A DNA stretch of 64,000 nucleotides. It comes from Loripinus fragilis (lineage: Eukaryota > Mollusca > Bivalvia > Lucinida > Lucinidae). The position numbers were made by a program, and so were the translations under genes. Of this stretch, positions 10,501 to 23,816 are shown one piece after another. Below the pieces are notes generated by a model, which did not search any database, was not told where the DNA came from, and worked only from the letters and a program-made list of their open reading frames with translations. The stretch covers positions 806,001 to 870,000 of the forward strand of contig CAXHUL010000214.1 of assembly GCA_964019695.1 (NCBI GenBank). The letters are read 5' to 3'. The number at the start of each line of letters is the position of its first letter. The stretch's first letter is position 1.

Positions 10501-11455
10501 TCGAAACATTGTTGCGGGCGGGTGCGCATGGCAATACCTGCGCCTCTGTTGGCCCTATCCGCGTGCAAAATCTAAAAGCGATCAGAGCCTTAGAAAGCGC
10601 GTACAACCGCTATCCCCATTTGCCTTGGGCCCTATGGGAAAACAGGAAATATCATAATTGCGGTCCGGGGCGCGCGCGCACAATGATAATTTTCACACCC
10701 GAGTAAGCTCTTTTATAGGTCAACATTTTGGAAAAAAAATTGGCTTGCTGCCCACAGCAGGAGCTGAGAACCATGCATTCGGAGGTTTTCACACCCCACC
10801 CACTAATGCCCTCAAAGTTTGAGAAAACGCGACCTTCGCGAAAAGCCCCGGAACCTATTGCAAAGTGATGAGCAGTGCCCAGGAGCACCTCTCAGTCATT
10901 TGCGCAAAATTCCTTCGGCTACAAGTGGCTCAAATAAGGGCGTGAAAATTGTGCCGAAAGCCCTTTCAGGGGCTATTGCTCGGCACTCGGGGGACGGAAA
11001 ATTTTACGCAATGCCTCACAATGAAGCACTGGTCGGGGGCTAACTTCTGGCACCAGTTTCGAGCCTGTCCGTGAAAGTGACCCGCGCAAGTTTTAGGCCG
11101 GTTCGGCTACTCTGGCCTAATGGGGCCTAATGGGAAGATCTTCTAATGCTCATAACTTTTTAATTTTCCGATGGAACGCTTTGAAATTTTCACCATTTGT
11201 AGACGGCCTCCCGTACTACAAACTGATGCCCGTGTGGTCATGATGAAAATAGTAGTTCACGAGACGGAAGCGCGTAAAGCTTCGGGGCGGCAGACTTCCA
11301 CACCCCGATAACTCGGTATCGAAACATTGTTGCGGGCGGGTGCGCATGGCAATACCTGCGCCTCTGTTGGCCCTATCCGCGTGCAAAATCTAAAAGCGAT
11401 CAGAGCCTTAGAAAGCGCGTACAACCGCTATCCCCATTTGCCTTGGGCCCTATGG

Positions 11456-12275
11456 GAAAACAGGAAATATCATAATTGCGGTCCGGGGCGCGCGCGCACA
11501 CAATGATAATTTTCACACCCGAGTAAGCTCTTTTATAGGTCAACATTTTGGAAAAAAAATTGGCTTGCTGCCCACAGCAGGAGCTGAGAACCATGCATTC
11601 GGAGGTTTTCACACCCCACCCACTAATGCCCTCAAAGTTTGAGAAAACGCGACCTTCGCGAAAAGCCCCGGAACCTATTGCAAAGTGATGAGCAGTGCCC
11701 AGGAGCACCTCTCAGTCATTTGCGCAAAATTCCTTCGGCTACAAGTGGCTCAAATAAGGGCGTGAAAATTGTGCCGAAAGCCCTTTCAGGGGCTATTGCT
11801 CGGCACTCGGGGGACGGAAAATTTTACCCAATGCCTCACAATGAAGCAACGGTCGGGGGCTAACTTCTGGCACCAGTTTGGAGCCCGTCCGTGAAAGTGA
11901 CCCGCGCAAGTTTAAGGCCGGTTCGGCTACTCTGGCCTAATGGGGCCTAATGGGAAGATCTTCTAATGCTCATAACTTTTTAATTTTCCGATGGAACGCT
12001 TTGAAATTTTCACCATTTGTAGACGGCCTCCCGTACTACAAACTGATGCCCGTGTGGGCATGATGAAAATAGTAGTTCGCGAGACGGAAGCGCGTAAAGC
12101 TTCGGGGCGGCAGACTTCCACACCCCGATAACTCGGTATCGAAACATTGTTGCGGGCGGGTGCGCATGGCAATACCTGCGCCTCTGTTGGCCCTATCCGC
12201 GTGCAAAATCTAAAAGCGATCAGAGCCTTAGAAAGCGCGTACAACCGCTATCCCCATTTGCCTTGGGCCCTATGG
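11456..12275. repeat. Variant unit 15 (820 bp) with a transversion-rich patch
   Basis: The GC tract carries an extra CA (about 11499). Five non-CpG substitutions then cluster within 87 bp: G>C at 11828, C>A at 11849, T>C at 11850, C>G at 11880 and T>A at 11914. Elsewhere in the array CpG transitions are the largest class of change. The patch could be imported from a diverged unit by conversion, or it could be a base-calling or consensus error. Confidence 0.85.
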
Positions 12276-13419
12276 GAAAACAGGAAATATCATAATTGCG
12301 GTCCGGGGCGCGCGCGCACAATGATAATTTTCACACCCGAGTAAGCTCTTTTATAGGTCAACATTTTGGAAAAAAAATTGGCTTGCTGCCCACAGCAGGA
12401 GCTGAGAACCATGCATTCGGAGGTTTTCACACCCCACCCACTAATGCCCTCAAAGTTTGAGAAAACGCGACCTTCGCGAAAAGCCCCGGAACCTATTGCA
12501 AAGTGATGAGCAGTGCCCAGGAGCACCTCTCAGTCATTTGCGCAAAATTCCTTCGGCTACAAGTGGCTCAAATAAGGGCGTGAAAATTGTGCCGAAAGCC
12601 CTTTCAGGGGCTATTGCTCGGCACTCGGGGGACGGAAAATTTTACGCAATGCCTCACAATGAAGCACTGGTCGGGGGCTAACTTCTGGCACCAGTTTCGA
12701 GCCCGTCCGTGAAAGTGACCCGCGCAAGTTTTAGGCCGGTTCGGCTACTCTGGCCTAATGGGGCCTAATGGGAAGATCTTCTAATGCTCATAACTTTTTA
12801 ATTTTCCGATGGAACGCTTTGAAATTTTCACCATTTGTAGACGGCCTCCCGTACTACAAACTGATGCCCGTGTGGGCATGATGAAAATAGTAGTTCGCGA
12901 GACGGAAGCGCGTAAAGCTTCGGGGTGGCAGACTTCCACACCCCGATAACTCGGTATCGAAACATTGTTGCGGGCGGGTGCGCATGGCAATACCTGCGCC
13001 TCTGTTGGCCCTATCCACGTGCAAAATCTAAAAGCGATCAGAGCCTTAGAAAGCGCGTACAACCGCTATCCCCATTTGCCTTGGGCCCTATGGGAAAACA
13101 GGAAATATCATAATTGCGGTCCGGGGCGTGCGCGCACAATGAGAATTTTCACACCCGAGTAAGCTCTTTTATAGGTCAACATTTTGGAAAAAAAATTGGC
13201 TTGCTGCCCACAGCAGGAGCTGAGAACCATGCATTCGGAGGTTTTCACACCCCACCCACTAATGCCCTCAAAGTTTGAGAAAACGCGACCTTCGCGAAAA
13301 GCCCCGGAACCTATTGCAAAGTGATGAGCAGTGCCCAGGAGCACCTCTCAGTCATTTGCGCAAAATTCCTTCGGCTACAAGTGGCTCAAATAAGGGCGTG
13401 AAAATTGTGCCGAAAGCCC

Positions 13420-13601
13420 TTTCAGGGGCTATTGCTCGGCACTCGGGGGACGGAAAATTTTACGCAATGCCTCACAATGAAGCACTGGTCGGGGGCTAAC
13501 TTCTGGCACCTTTCAGGGGCTATTGCTCGGCACTCGGGGGACGGAAAATTTTACGCAATGCCTCACAATGAAGCACTGGTCGGGGGCTAACTTCTGGCAC
13601 C
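13420..13601 (+). repeat. 91-bp internal tandem duplication in unit 17
   Basis: The segment beginning TTTCAGGGG and ending TCTGGCACC is present twice, at 13420-13510 and 13511-13601, making this unit 909 bp, the longest in the window. The two copies appear identical. The bases before copy 1 (GCCC) and at its end (CACC) share CC, so the junction has 2-bp microhomology, consistent with replication slippage or end-joining. No other unit carries it, so it is recent or unspread. Confidence 0.95.
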
Positions 13602-16600
13602 AGTTTCGAGCCCGTCCGTGAAAGTGACCTGCGCAAGTTTTAGGCCGGTTCGGCTACTCTGGCCTAATGGGGCCTAATGGGAAGATCTTCTAATGCTCAT
13701 AACTTTTTAATTTTCCGATGGAACGCTTTGAAATTTTCACCATTTGTAGACGGCCTCCCGTACTACAAACTGATGCCCGTGTGGGCATGATGAAAATAGT
13801 AGTTCGCGAGACGGAAGCGCGTAAAGCTTCGGGGCGGCAGACTTCCACACCCCGATAACTCGGTATCGAAACATTGTTGCGGGCGGGTGCGCATGGCAAT
13901 ACCTGGGCCTCTGTTGGCCCTATCCGCGTGCAAAATCTAAAAGCGATCAGAGCCTTAGAAAGCGCGTACAACCGCTATCCCCATTTGCCTTGGGCCCTAT
14001 GGGAAAACAGGAAATATCATAATTGCGGTCCGGGGCGCGCGCGCACAATGATAATTTTCACACCCGAGTAAGCTCTTTTATAGGTCAACATTTTGGAAAA
14101 AAATTTGGCTTGCTGCCCACAGCAGGAGCTGAGAACCATGCATTCGGAGGTTTTCACACCCCACCCACTAATGCCCTCAAAGTTTGAGAAAACGCGACCT
14201 TCGCGAAAAGCCCCGGAACCTATTGCAAAGTGATGAGCAGTGCCCATGAGCACCTCTCAGTCATTTGCGCAAAATTCCTTTGGCTACAAGTGGCTCAAAT
14301 AAGGGCGTGAAAATTGTGCCGAAAGCCCTTTCAGGGGCTATTGCTCGGCACTCGGGGGACGGAAAATTTTACGCAATGCCTCACAATGAAGCACTGGTCG
14401 GGGGCTAACTTCTGGCACCAGTTTCGAGCCCGTCCGTGAAAGTGACCCGCGCAAGTTTTAGGCCGGTTCGGCTACTCTGGCCTGATGGGGCCTAATGGGA
14501 AGATCTTCTAATGCTCATAACTTTTTAATTTTCCGATGGAACGCTTTGAAATTTTCACCATTTGTAGACGGCCTCCCGTACTACAAACTGATGCCCGTGT
14601 GGGCATGATGAAAATAGTAGTTCGCGAGACGGAAGCGCGTAAAGCTTCGGGGCGGCAGACTTCCACACCCCGATAACTCGGTATCGAAACATTGTTGCGG
14701 GCGGGTGCGCATGGCAATACCTGCGCCTCTGTTGGCCCTATCCGCGTGCAAAATCTAAAAGCGATCAGAGCCTTAGAAAGCGCGTACAACCGCTATCCCC
14801 ATTTGCCTTGGGCCCTATGGGAAAACAGGAAATATCATAATTGCGGTCCGGGGCGCGCGCGCACAATGATAATTTTCACACCCGAGTAAGCTCTTTTATA
14901 GGTCAACATTTTGGAAAAAAAATTGGCTTGCTGCCCACAGCAGGAGCTGAGAACCATGCATTCGGAGGTTTTCACACCCCACCCACTAATGCCCTCAAAG
15001 TTTGAGAAAACGCGACCTTCGCGAAAAGCCCCGGAACCTATTGCAAAGTGATGAGCAGTGCCCAGGAGCACCTCTCAGTCATTTGCGCAAAATTCCTTCG
15101 GCTACAAGTGGCTCAAATAAGGGCGTGAAAATTGTGCCGAAAGCCCTTTCAGGGGCTATTGCTCGGCACTCGGGGGACGGAAAATTTTACGCAATGCCTC
15201 ACAATGAAGCACTGGTCGGGGGCTAACTTCTGGCACCAGTTTCGAGCCCGTCCGTGAAAGTGACCCGCGCAAGTTTTAGGCCGGTTCGGCTACTCTGGCC
15301 TAATGGGGCCTAATGGGAAGATCTTCTAATGCTCATAACTTTTTAATTTTCCGATGGAACGCTTTGAAATTTTCACCATTTGTAGACGGCCTCCCGTACT
15401 ACAAACTGATGCCCGTGTGGGCATGATGAAAATAGTAGTTCGCGAGACGGAAGCGCGTAAAGCTTCGGGGCGGCAGACTTCCACACCCCGATAACTCGGT
15501 ATCGAAACATTGTTGCGGGCGGGTGCGCATGGCAATACCTGCGCCTCTGTTGGCCCTATCCGGGTGCAAAATCTGAAAGCGATCAGAGCCTTAGAAAGCG
15601 CGTACAACCGCTATCCCCATTTGCCTTGGGCCCTATGGGAAAACAGGAAATATCATAATTGCGGTCCGGGGCGCGCGCGCACAATGATAATTTTCACACC
15701 CGAGTAAGCTCTTTTATAGGTCAACATTTTGGAAAAAAAATTGGCTTGCTGCCCACAGCAGGAGCTGAGAACCATGCATTCGGAGGTTTTCACACCCCAC
15801 CCACTAATGCCCTCAAAGTTTGAGAAAACGCGACCTTCGCGAAAAGCCCCGGAACCTATTGCAAAGTGATGAGCAGTGCCCAGGAGCACCTCTCAGTCAT
15901 TTGCGCAAAATTCCTTCGGCTACAAGTGGCTCAAATAAGGGCGTGAAAATTGTGCCGAAAGCCCTTTCAGGGGCTATTCCTCGGCACTCGGGGGACGGAA
16001 AATTTTACGCAATGCCTCACAATGAAGCACTGGTCGGGGGCTAACTTCTGGCACCAGTTTCGAGCCCTTCCGTGAAAGTGACCCGCGCAAGTTTTAGGCC
16101 GGTTCGGCTACTCTGGCCTAATGGGGCCTAATGGGAAGATCTTCTAATGCTCATAACTTTTTAATTTTCCGATGGAACGCTTTGAAATTTTCACCATTTG
16201 TAGACGGCCTCCCGTACTACAAACTGATGCCCGTGTGGGCATGATGAAAATAGTAGTTCGCGAGACGGAAGCGCGTAAAGCTTCGGGGCGGCAGACTTCC
16301 ACACCCCGATAACTCGGTATCGAAACATTGTTGCGGGCGGGTGCGCATGGCAATACCTGCGCCTCTGTTGGCCCTATCCGCGTGCAAAATCTAAAAGCGA
16401 TCAGAGCCTTAGAAAGCGCGTACAACCGCTATCCCCATTTGCCTTGGGCCCTATGGGAAAACAGGAAATATCATAATTGCGGTCCGGGGCGCGCGCGCAC
16501 AATGATAATTTTCACACCCGAGTAAGCTCTTTTATAGGTCAACATTTTGGAAAAAAAATTGGCTTGCTGCCCACAGCAGGAGCTGAGAACCATGCATTCG

Positions 16601-18115
16601 GAGGTTTTCACACCCCACCCACTAATGCCCTCAAAGTTTGAGAAAACGCGACCTTCGCGAAAAGCCCCGGAACCTATTGCAAAGTGATGAGCAGTGCCCA
16701 GGAGCACCTCTCAGTCATTTGCGCAAAATTCCTTTGGCTACAAGTGGCTCAAATAAGGGCGTGAAAATTGTGCCGAAAGCCCTTTCAGGGGCTATTGCTC
16801 GGCACTCGGGGGACGGAAAATTTTACGCAATGCCTCACAATGAAGCACTGGTCGGGGGCTAACTTCTGGCACCAGTTTCGAGCCCGTCCGTGAAAGTGAC
16901 CCGCGCAAGTTTTAGGCCGGTTCGGCTACTCTGGCCTAATGGGGCCTAATGGGAAGATCTTCTAATGCTCATAACTTTTTAAATTTCCGATGGAACGCTT
17001 TGAAATTTTCACCATTTGTAGACGGCCTCCCGTACTACAAACTGATGCCCGTGTGGGCATGATGAAAATAGTAGTTCGCGAGACGGAAGCGCGTAAAGCT
17101 TCGGGGCGGCAGACTTCCACACCCCGATAACTCGGTATCGAAACATTGTTGCGGGCGGGTGCGCATGGCAATACCTGCGCCTCTGTTGGCCCTATCCGCG
17201 TGCAAAATCTAAAAGCGATCAGAGCCTTAGAAAGCGCGTACAACCGCTATCCCCATTTGCCTTGGGCCCTATGGGAAAACAGGAAATATCATAATTGCGG
17301 TCCGGGGCGCGCGCGCACAATGATAATTTTCACACCCGAGTAAGCTCTTTTATAGGTCAACATTTTGGAAAAAAAATTGGCTTGCTGCCCACAGCAGGAG
17401 CTGAGAACCATGCATTCGGAGGTTTTCACACCCCACCCACTAATGCCCTCAAAGTTTGAGAAAACGCGACCTTCGCGAAAAGCCCTGGAACCTATTGCAA
17501 AGTGATGAGCAGTGCCCAGGAGCACCTCTCAGTCATTTGCGCAAAATTCCTTCGGCTACAAGTGGCTCAAATAAGGGCGTGAAAATTGTGCCGAAAGCCC
17601 TTTCAGGGGCTATTGCTCGGCACTCGGGGGATGGAAAATTTTACGCAATGCCTCACAATGAAGCACTGGTCGGGGGCTAACTTCTGGCACCAGTTTCGAG
17701 CCCGTCCATGAAAGTGACCCGCGCAAGTTTTAGGCCGGTTCGGCTACTCTGGCCTAATGGGGCCTAATGGGAAGATCTTCTAATGCTCATAACTTTTTAA
17801 TTTTCCGATGGAACGCTTTGAAATTTTCACCATTTGTAGACGGCCTCCCGTACTACAAACTGATGCCCGTGTGGGCATGATGAAAATAGTAGTTCGCGAG
17901 ACGGAAGCGCGTAAAGCTTCGGGGCGGCAGACTTCCACACCCCGATAACTCGGTATCGAAACATTGTTGCGGGCGGGTGCGCATGGCAATACCTGCGCCT
18001 CTGTTGGCCCTATCCGCGTGCAAAATCTAAAAGCGATCAGAGCCTTAGAAAGCGCGTACAACCGCTATCCCCATTTGCCTTGGGCCCTATGGGAAAACAG
18101 GAAATATCATAATTG

Positions 18116-18136
18116 TGGTCCGGTGCGCACGTGCAC
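18116..18136. repeat. Decayed GC tract of unit 23
   Basis: Four substitutions fall in 17 bp: C>T at 18116, G>T at 18124, G>A at 18129 and C>T at 18132. Three are CpG transitions. The result destroys the alternating GC run and creates the palindrome GCACGTGC (18127-18134). Confidence 0.85.
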
Positions 18137-18910
18137 AATGATAATTTTCACACCCGAGTAAGCTCTTTTATAGGTCAACATTTTGGAAAAAAAATTGGCT
18201 TGCTGCCCACAGCAGGAGCTGAGAACCATGCATTCGGAGGTTTTCACACCCCACCCACTAATGCCCTCAAAGTTTGAGAAAACGCGACCTTCGCGAAAAG
18301 CCCCGGAACCTATTGCAAAGTGATGAGCAGTGCCCAGGAGCACCTCTCAGTCATTTGCGCAAAATTCCTTCGGCTACAAGTGGCTCAAATAAGGGCGTGA
18401 AAATTGTGCCGAAAGCCCTTTCAGAGGCTATTGCTCGGCACTCGGGGGACGGAAAATTTTACGCAATGCCTCACAATGAAGCACTGGTCGGGGGCTAACT
18501 TCTGGCACCAGTTTCGAGCCCGTCCGTGAAAGTGACCCGCGCAAGTTTTAGGCCGGTTCGGCTACTCTGGCCTAATGGGGCCTAATGGGAAGATCTTCTA
18601 ATGCTCATAACTTTTTAATTTTCCGATGGAACGCTTTGAAATTTTCACCATTTGTAGACGGCCTCCCGTACTACAAACTGATGCCCGTGTGGGCATGATG
18701 AAAATAGTAGTTCGCGAGACGGAAGCGCGTAAAGCTTCGGGGCGGCAGACTTCCACACCCCGATAACTCGGTATCGAAACATTGTTGCGGGCGGGTGCGC
18801 ATGGCAATACCTGCGCCTCTGTTGGCCCTATCCGCGTGCAAAATCTAAAAGCGATCAGAGCCTTAGAAAGCGCGTACAACCGCTATCCCCATTTGCCTTG
18901 GGCCCTATGG

Positions 18911-19726
18911 GAAAACAGGAAATATCATAATTGCGGTCCGGGGCGCGCGCGCACAATGATAATTTTCACACCCGAGTAAGCTCTTCTATAGGTCAACATT
19001 TTGGAAAAAAAATTGGCTTGCTGCCCACAGCAGGAGCTGAGAACCATGCATTCGGAGGTTTTCACACCCCACCCACTAATGCCCTCAAAGTTTGAGAAAA
19101 CGCGACCTTCGCGAAAATCCCCGGAACCTATTGCAAAGTGATGAGCAGTGCCCAGGAGCACCTCTCAGTCATTTGCGCAAAATTCCTTCGGCTACAAGTG
19201 GCTCAAATAAGGGCGTGAAAATTGTGCCGAAAGCCCTTTCAGGGGCTATTGCTCGGCACTCGGGGGACGGAAAATTTTACGCAATGCCTCACAATGAAGC
19301 ACTGGTCGGGGGCTAACTTCTGGCACCAGTTTCGAGCCCGTCCGTGAAAGTGACCCGCGCAAGTTTTAGGCCGGTTCGGCTACTCTGGCCTAATGGGGCC
19401 TAATGGGAAGATCTTCTAATGCTCAACTTTTTAATTTTCCGATGGAACGCTTTGAAATTTTCACCATTTGTAGACGGCCTCCCGTACTACAAACTGATGC
19501 CCGTGTGGGCATGATGAAAATAGTAGTTCGCGAGACGGAAGCGCGTAAAGCTTCGGGGCGGCAGACTTCCACACCCCGATAACTCGGTATCGAAACATTG
19601 TTGCGGGCGGGTGCGCATGGCAATACCTGCGCCTCTGTTGGCCCTATCCGCGTGCAAAATCTAAAAGCGATCAGAGCCTTAGAAAGCGCGTACAACCGCT
19701 ATCCCCATTTGCCTTGGGCCCTATGG
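18911..19726. repeat. Variant unit 24 (816 bp, 2-bp deletion)
   Basis: GCTCATAACTTT reads GCTCAACTTT at 19421-19430, a 2-bp loss found in no other unit. The unit also has a T>C in CTCTTCTATAGG and a G>T in GCGAAAATCC. Confidence 0.9.
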
Positions 19727-22700
19727 GAAAACAGGAAATATCATAATTGCGGTCCGGGGCGCGCGCGCACAATGATAATTTTCACACCCGAGTAAGCTCT
19801 TTTATAGGTCAACATTTTGGAAAAAAAATTGGCTTGCTGCCCACAGCAGGAGCTGAGAACCATGCATTCGGAGGTTTTCTCACCCCACCCACTAATGCCC
19901 TCAAAGTTTGAGAAAACGCGACCTTCGCGAAAAGCCCCGGAACCTATTGCAAAGTGATGAGCAGTGCCCAGGAGCACCTCTCAGTCATTTGCGCAAAATT
20001 CCTTCGGCTACAAGTGGCTCAAATAAGGGCGTGAAAATTGTGCCGAAAGCCCTTTCAGGGGCTATTGCTCGGCACTCGGGGGACGGAAAATTTTACGCAA
20101 TGCCTCACAATGAAGCACTGGTCGGGGGCTAACTTCTGGCACCAGTTTCGAGCCCGTCCGTGAAAGTGACCCGCGCAAGTTTTAGGCCGGTTCGGCTACT
20201 CTGGCCTAATGGGGCCTAATGGGAAGATCTTCTAATGCTCATAACTTTTTAATTTTCCGATGGAACGCTTTGAAATTTTCACCATTTGTAGACCGCCTCC
20301 CGTACTACAAACTGATGCCCGTGTGGGCATGATGAAAATAGTAGTTCGCGAGACGGAAGCGCGTAAAGCTTCGGGGCGGCAGACTTCCACACCCCGATAA
20401 CTCGGTATCGAAACATTGTTGCGGGCGGGTGCGCATGGCAATACCTGCGCCTCTGTTGGCCCTATCCGCGTGCAAAATCTAAAAGCGATCAGAGCCTTAG
20501 AAAGCGCGTACAACCGCTATCCCCATTTGCCTTGGGCCCTATGGGAAAACAGGAAATATCATAATTGCGGTCCGGGGCGCGCGCGCACAATGATAATTTT
20601 CACACCCGAGTAAGCTCTTTTATAGGTCAACATTTTGGAAAAAAAATTGGCTTGCTGCCCACAGCAGGAGCTGAGAACCATGCATTCGGAGGTTTTCACA
20701 CCCCACCCACTAATGCCCTCAAAGTTTGAGAAAACGCGACCTTCGCGAAAAGCCCCGGAACCTATAGCAAAGTGATGAGCAGTGCCCAGGAGCACCTCTC
20801 AGTCATTTGCGCAAAATTCCTTCGGCTACAAGTGGCTCAAATAAGGGCGTGAAAATTGTGCCGAAAGCCCTTTCAGGGGCTATTGCTCGGCACTCGGGGG
20901 ACGGAAAATTTTACGCAATGCCTCACAATGAAGCACTGGTCGGGGGCTAACTTCTGGCACCAGTTTCGAGCCCGTCCGTGAAAGTGACCCGCGCAAGTTT
21001 TAGGCCGGTTCGGCTACTCTGGCCTAATGGGGCCTAATGGGAAGATCTTCTAATGCTCATAACTTTTTAATTTTCCGATGGAACGCTTTGAAATTTTCAC
21101 CATTTGTAGACGGCCTCCCGTACTACAAACTGATGCCCGTGTGGGCATGATGAAAATAGTAGTTCGCGAGACGGAAGCGCGTAAAGCTTCGGGGCGGCAG
21201 ACTTCCACACCCCGATAACTCGGTATCGAAACATTGTTGCGGGCGGGTGCGCATGGCAATACCTGCGCCTCTGTTGGCCCTATCCGCGTGCAAAATCTAA
21301 AAGCGATCAGAGCCTTAGAAAGCGCGTACAACCGCTATCCCCATTTGCCTTGGGCCCTATGGGAAAACAGGAAATATCATAATTGCGGTCCGGGGCGCGC
21401 GCGCACAATGATAATTTTCACACCCGAGTAAGCTCTTTTATAGGTCAACATTTTGGAAAAAAAATTGGCTTGCTGCCCACAGCAGGAGCTGAGAACCATG
21501 CATTCGGAGGTTTTCACACCCCACCCACTAATGCCCTCAAAGTTTGAGAAAACGCGACCTTCGCGAAAAGCCCCGGAACCTATTGCAAAGTGATGAGCAG
21601 TGCCCAGGAGCACCTCTCAGTCATTTGCGCAAAATTCCTTCGGCTACAAGTGGCTCAAATAAGGGCATGAAAATTGTGCCGAAAGCCCTTTCAGGGGCTA
21701 TTGCTCGGCACTCGGGGGACGGAAAATTTTACGCAATGCCTCACAATGAAGCACTGGTCGGGGGCTAACTTCTGGCACCAGTTTTGAGCCCGTCCGTGAA
21801 AGTGACCCGCGCAAGTTTTAGGCCGGTTCGGCTACTCTGGCCTAATGGGGCCTAATGGGAAGATCTTCTAATGCTCATAACTTTTTAATTTTCCGATGGA
21901 ACGCTTTGAAATTTTCACCATTTGTAGACGGCCTCCCGTACTACAAACTGATGCCCGTGTGGGCATGATGAAAATAGTAGTTCGCGAGACGGAAGCGCGT
22001 AAAGCTTCGGGGCGGCAGACTTCCACACCCCGATAACTCGGTATCGAAACATTGTTGCGGGCGGGTGCGCATGGCAATACCTGCGCCTCTGTTGGCCCTA
22101 TCCGCGTGCAAAATCTAAAAGCGATCAGAGCCTTAGAAAGCGCGTACAACCGCTATCCCCATTTGCCTTGGGCCCTATGGGAAAACAGGAAATATCATAA
22201 TTGCGGTCCGGGGCGCGCGCGCACAATGATAATTTTCACACCCGAGTAAGCTCTTTTATAGGTCAACATTTTGGAAAAAAAATTGGCTTGCTGCCCACAG
22301 CAGGAGCTGAGAACCATGCATTCGGAGGTTTTCACACCCCACCCACTAATGCCCTCAAAGTTTGAGAAAACGCGACCTTCGCGAAAAGCCCCGGAACCTA
22401 TTGCAAAGTGATGAGCAGTGCCCAGGAGCACCTCTCAGTCATTTGCGCAAAATTCCTTCGGCTACAAGTGGCTCAAATAAGGGCGTGAAAATTGTGCCGA
22501 AAGCCCTTTCAGGGGCTATTGCTCGGCACTCGGGGGACGGAAAATTTTACGCAATGCCTCACAATGAAGCACTGGTCGGGGGCTAACTTCTGGCACCAGT
22601 TTCGAGCCCGTCCGTGAAAGTGACCCGCGCAAGTTTTAGGCCGGTTCGGCTACTCTGGCCTAATGGGGCCTAATGGGAAGATCTTCTAATGCTCATAACT

Positions 22701-23816
22701 TTTTAATTTTCCGATGGAACGCTTTGAAATTTTCACCATTTGTAGACGGCCTCCCGTACTACAAACTGATGCCCGTGTGGGCATGATAAAAATAGTAGTT
22801 CGCGAGACGGAAGCGCGTAAAGCTTCGGGGCGGCAGACTTCCACACCCCGATAACTCGGTATCGAAACATTGTTGCGGGCGGGTGCGCATGGCAATACCT
22901 GCGCCTCTGTTGGCCCTATCCGCGTGCAAAATCTAAAAGCGATCAGAGCCTTAGAAAGCGCGTACAACCGCTATCCCCATTTGCCTTGGGCCCTATGGGA
23001 AAACAGGAAATATCATAATTGCGGTCCGGGGCGCGCGCGCACAATGATAATTTTCACACCCGAGTAAGCTCTTTTATTAGTCAACATTTTGGAAAAAAAA
23101 TTGGCTTGCTGCCCACAGCAGGAGCTGAGAACCATGCATTCGGAGGTTTTCACACCCCACCCACTAATGCCCTCAAAGTTTGAGAAAACGCGACCTTCGC
23201 GAAAAGCCCCGGAACCTATTGCAAAGTGATGAGCAGTGCCCAGGAGCACCTCTCAGTCATTTGCGCAAAATTCCTTCGGCTACAAGTGGCTCAAATAAGG
23301 GCGTGAAAATTGTGCCGAAAGCCCTTTCAGGGGCTATTGCTTGGCACTCGGGGGACGGAAAATTTTACGCAATGCCTCACAATGAAGCACTGGTCGGGGG
23401 CTAACTTCTGGCACCAGTTTCGAGCCCGTCCGTGAAAGTGACCCGCGCAAGTTTTAGGCCGGTTCGGCTACTCTGGCCTAATGGGGCCTAATGGGAAGAT
23501 CTTCTAATGCTCATAACTTTTTAATTTTCCGATGGAACGCTTTGAAATTTTCACCATTTGTAGACGGCCTCCCGTACTACAAACTGATGCCCGTGTGGGC
23601 ATGATGAAAATAGTAGTTCGCGAGACGGAAGCGCGTAAAGCTTCGGGGCGGCAGACTTCCACACCCCGATAACTCGGTATCGAAACATTGTTGCGGGCGG
23701 GTGCGCATGGCAATACCTGCGCCTCTGTTGGCCCTATCCGCGTGCAAAATCTAAAAGCGATCAGAGCCTTAGAAAGCGCGTACAACCGCTATCCCCATTT
23801 GCCTTGGGCCCTATGG

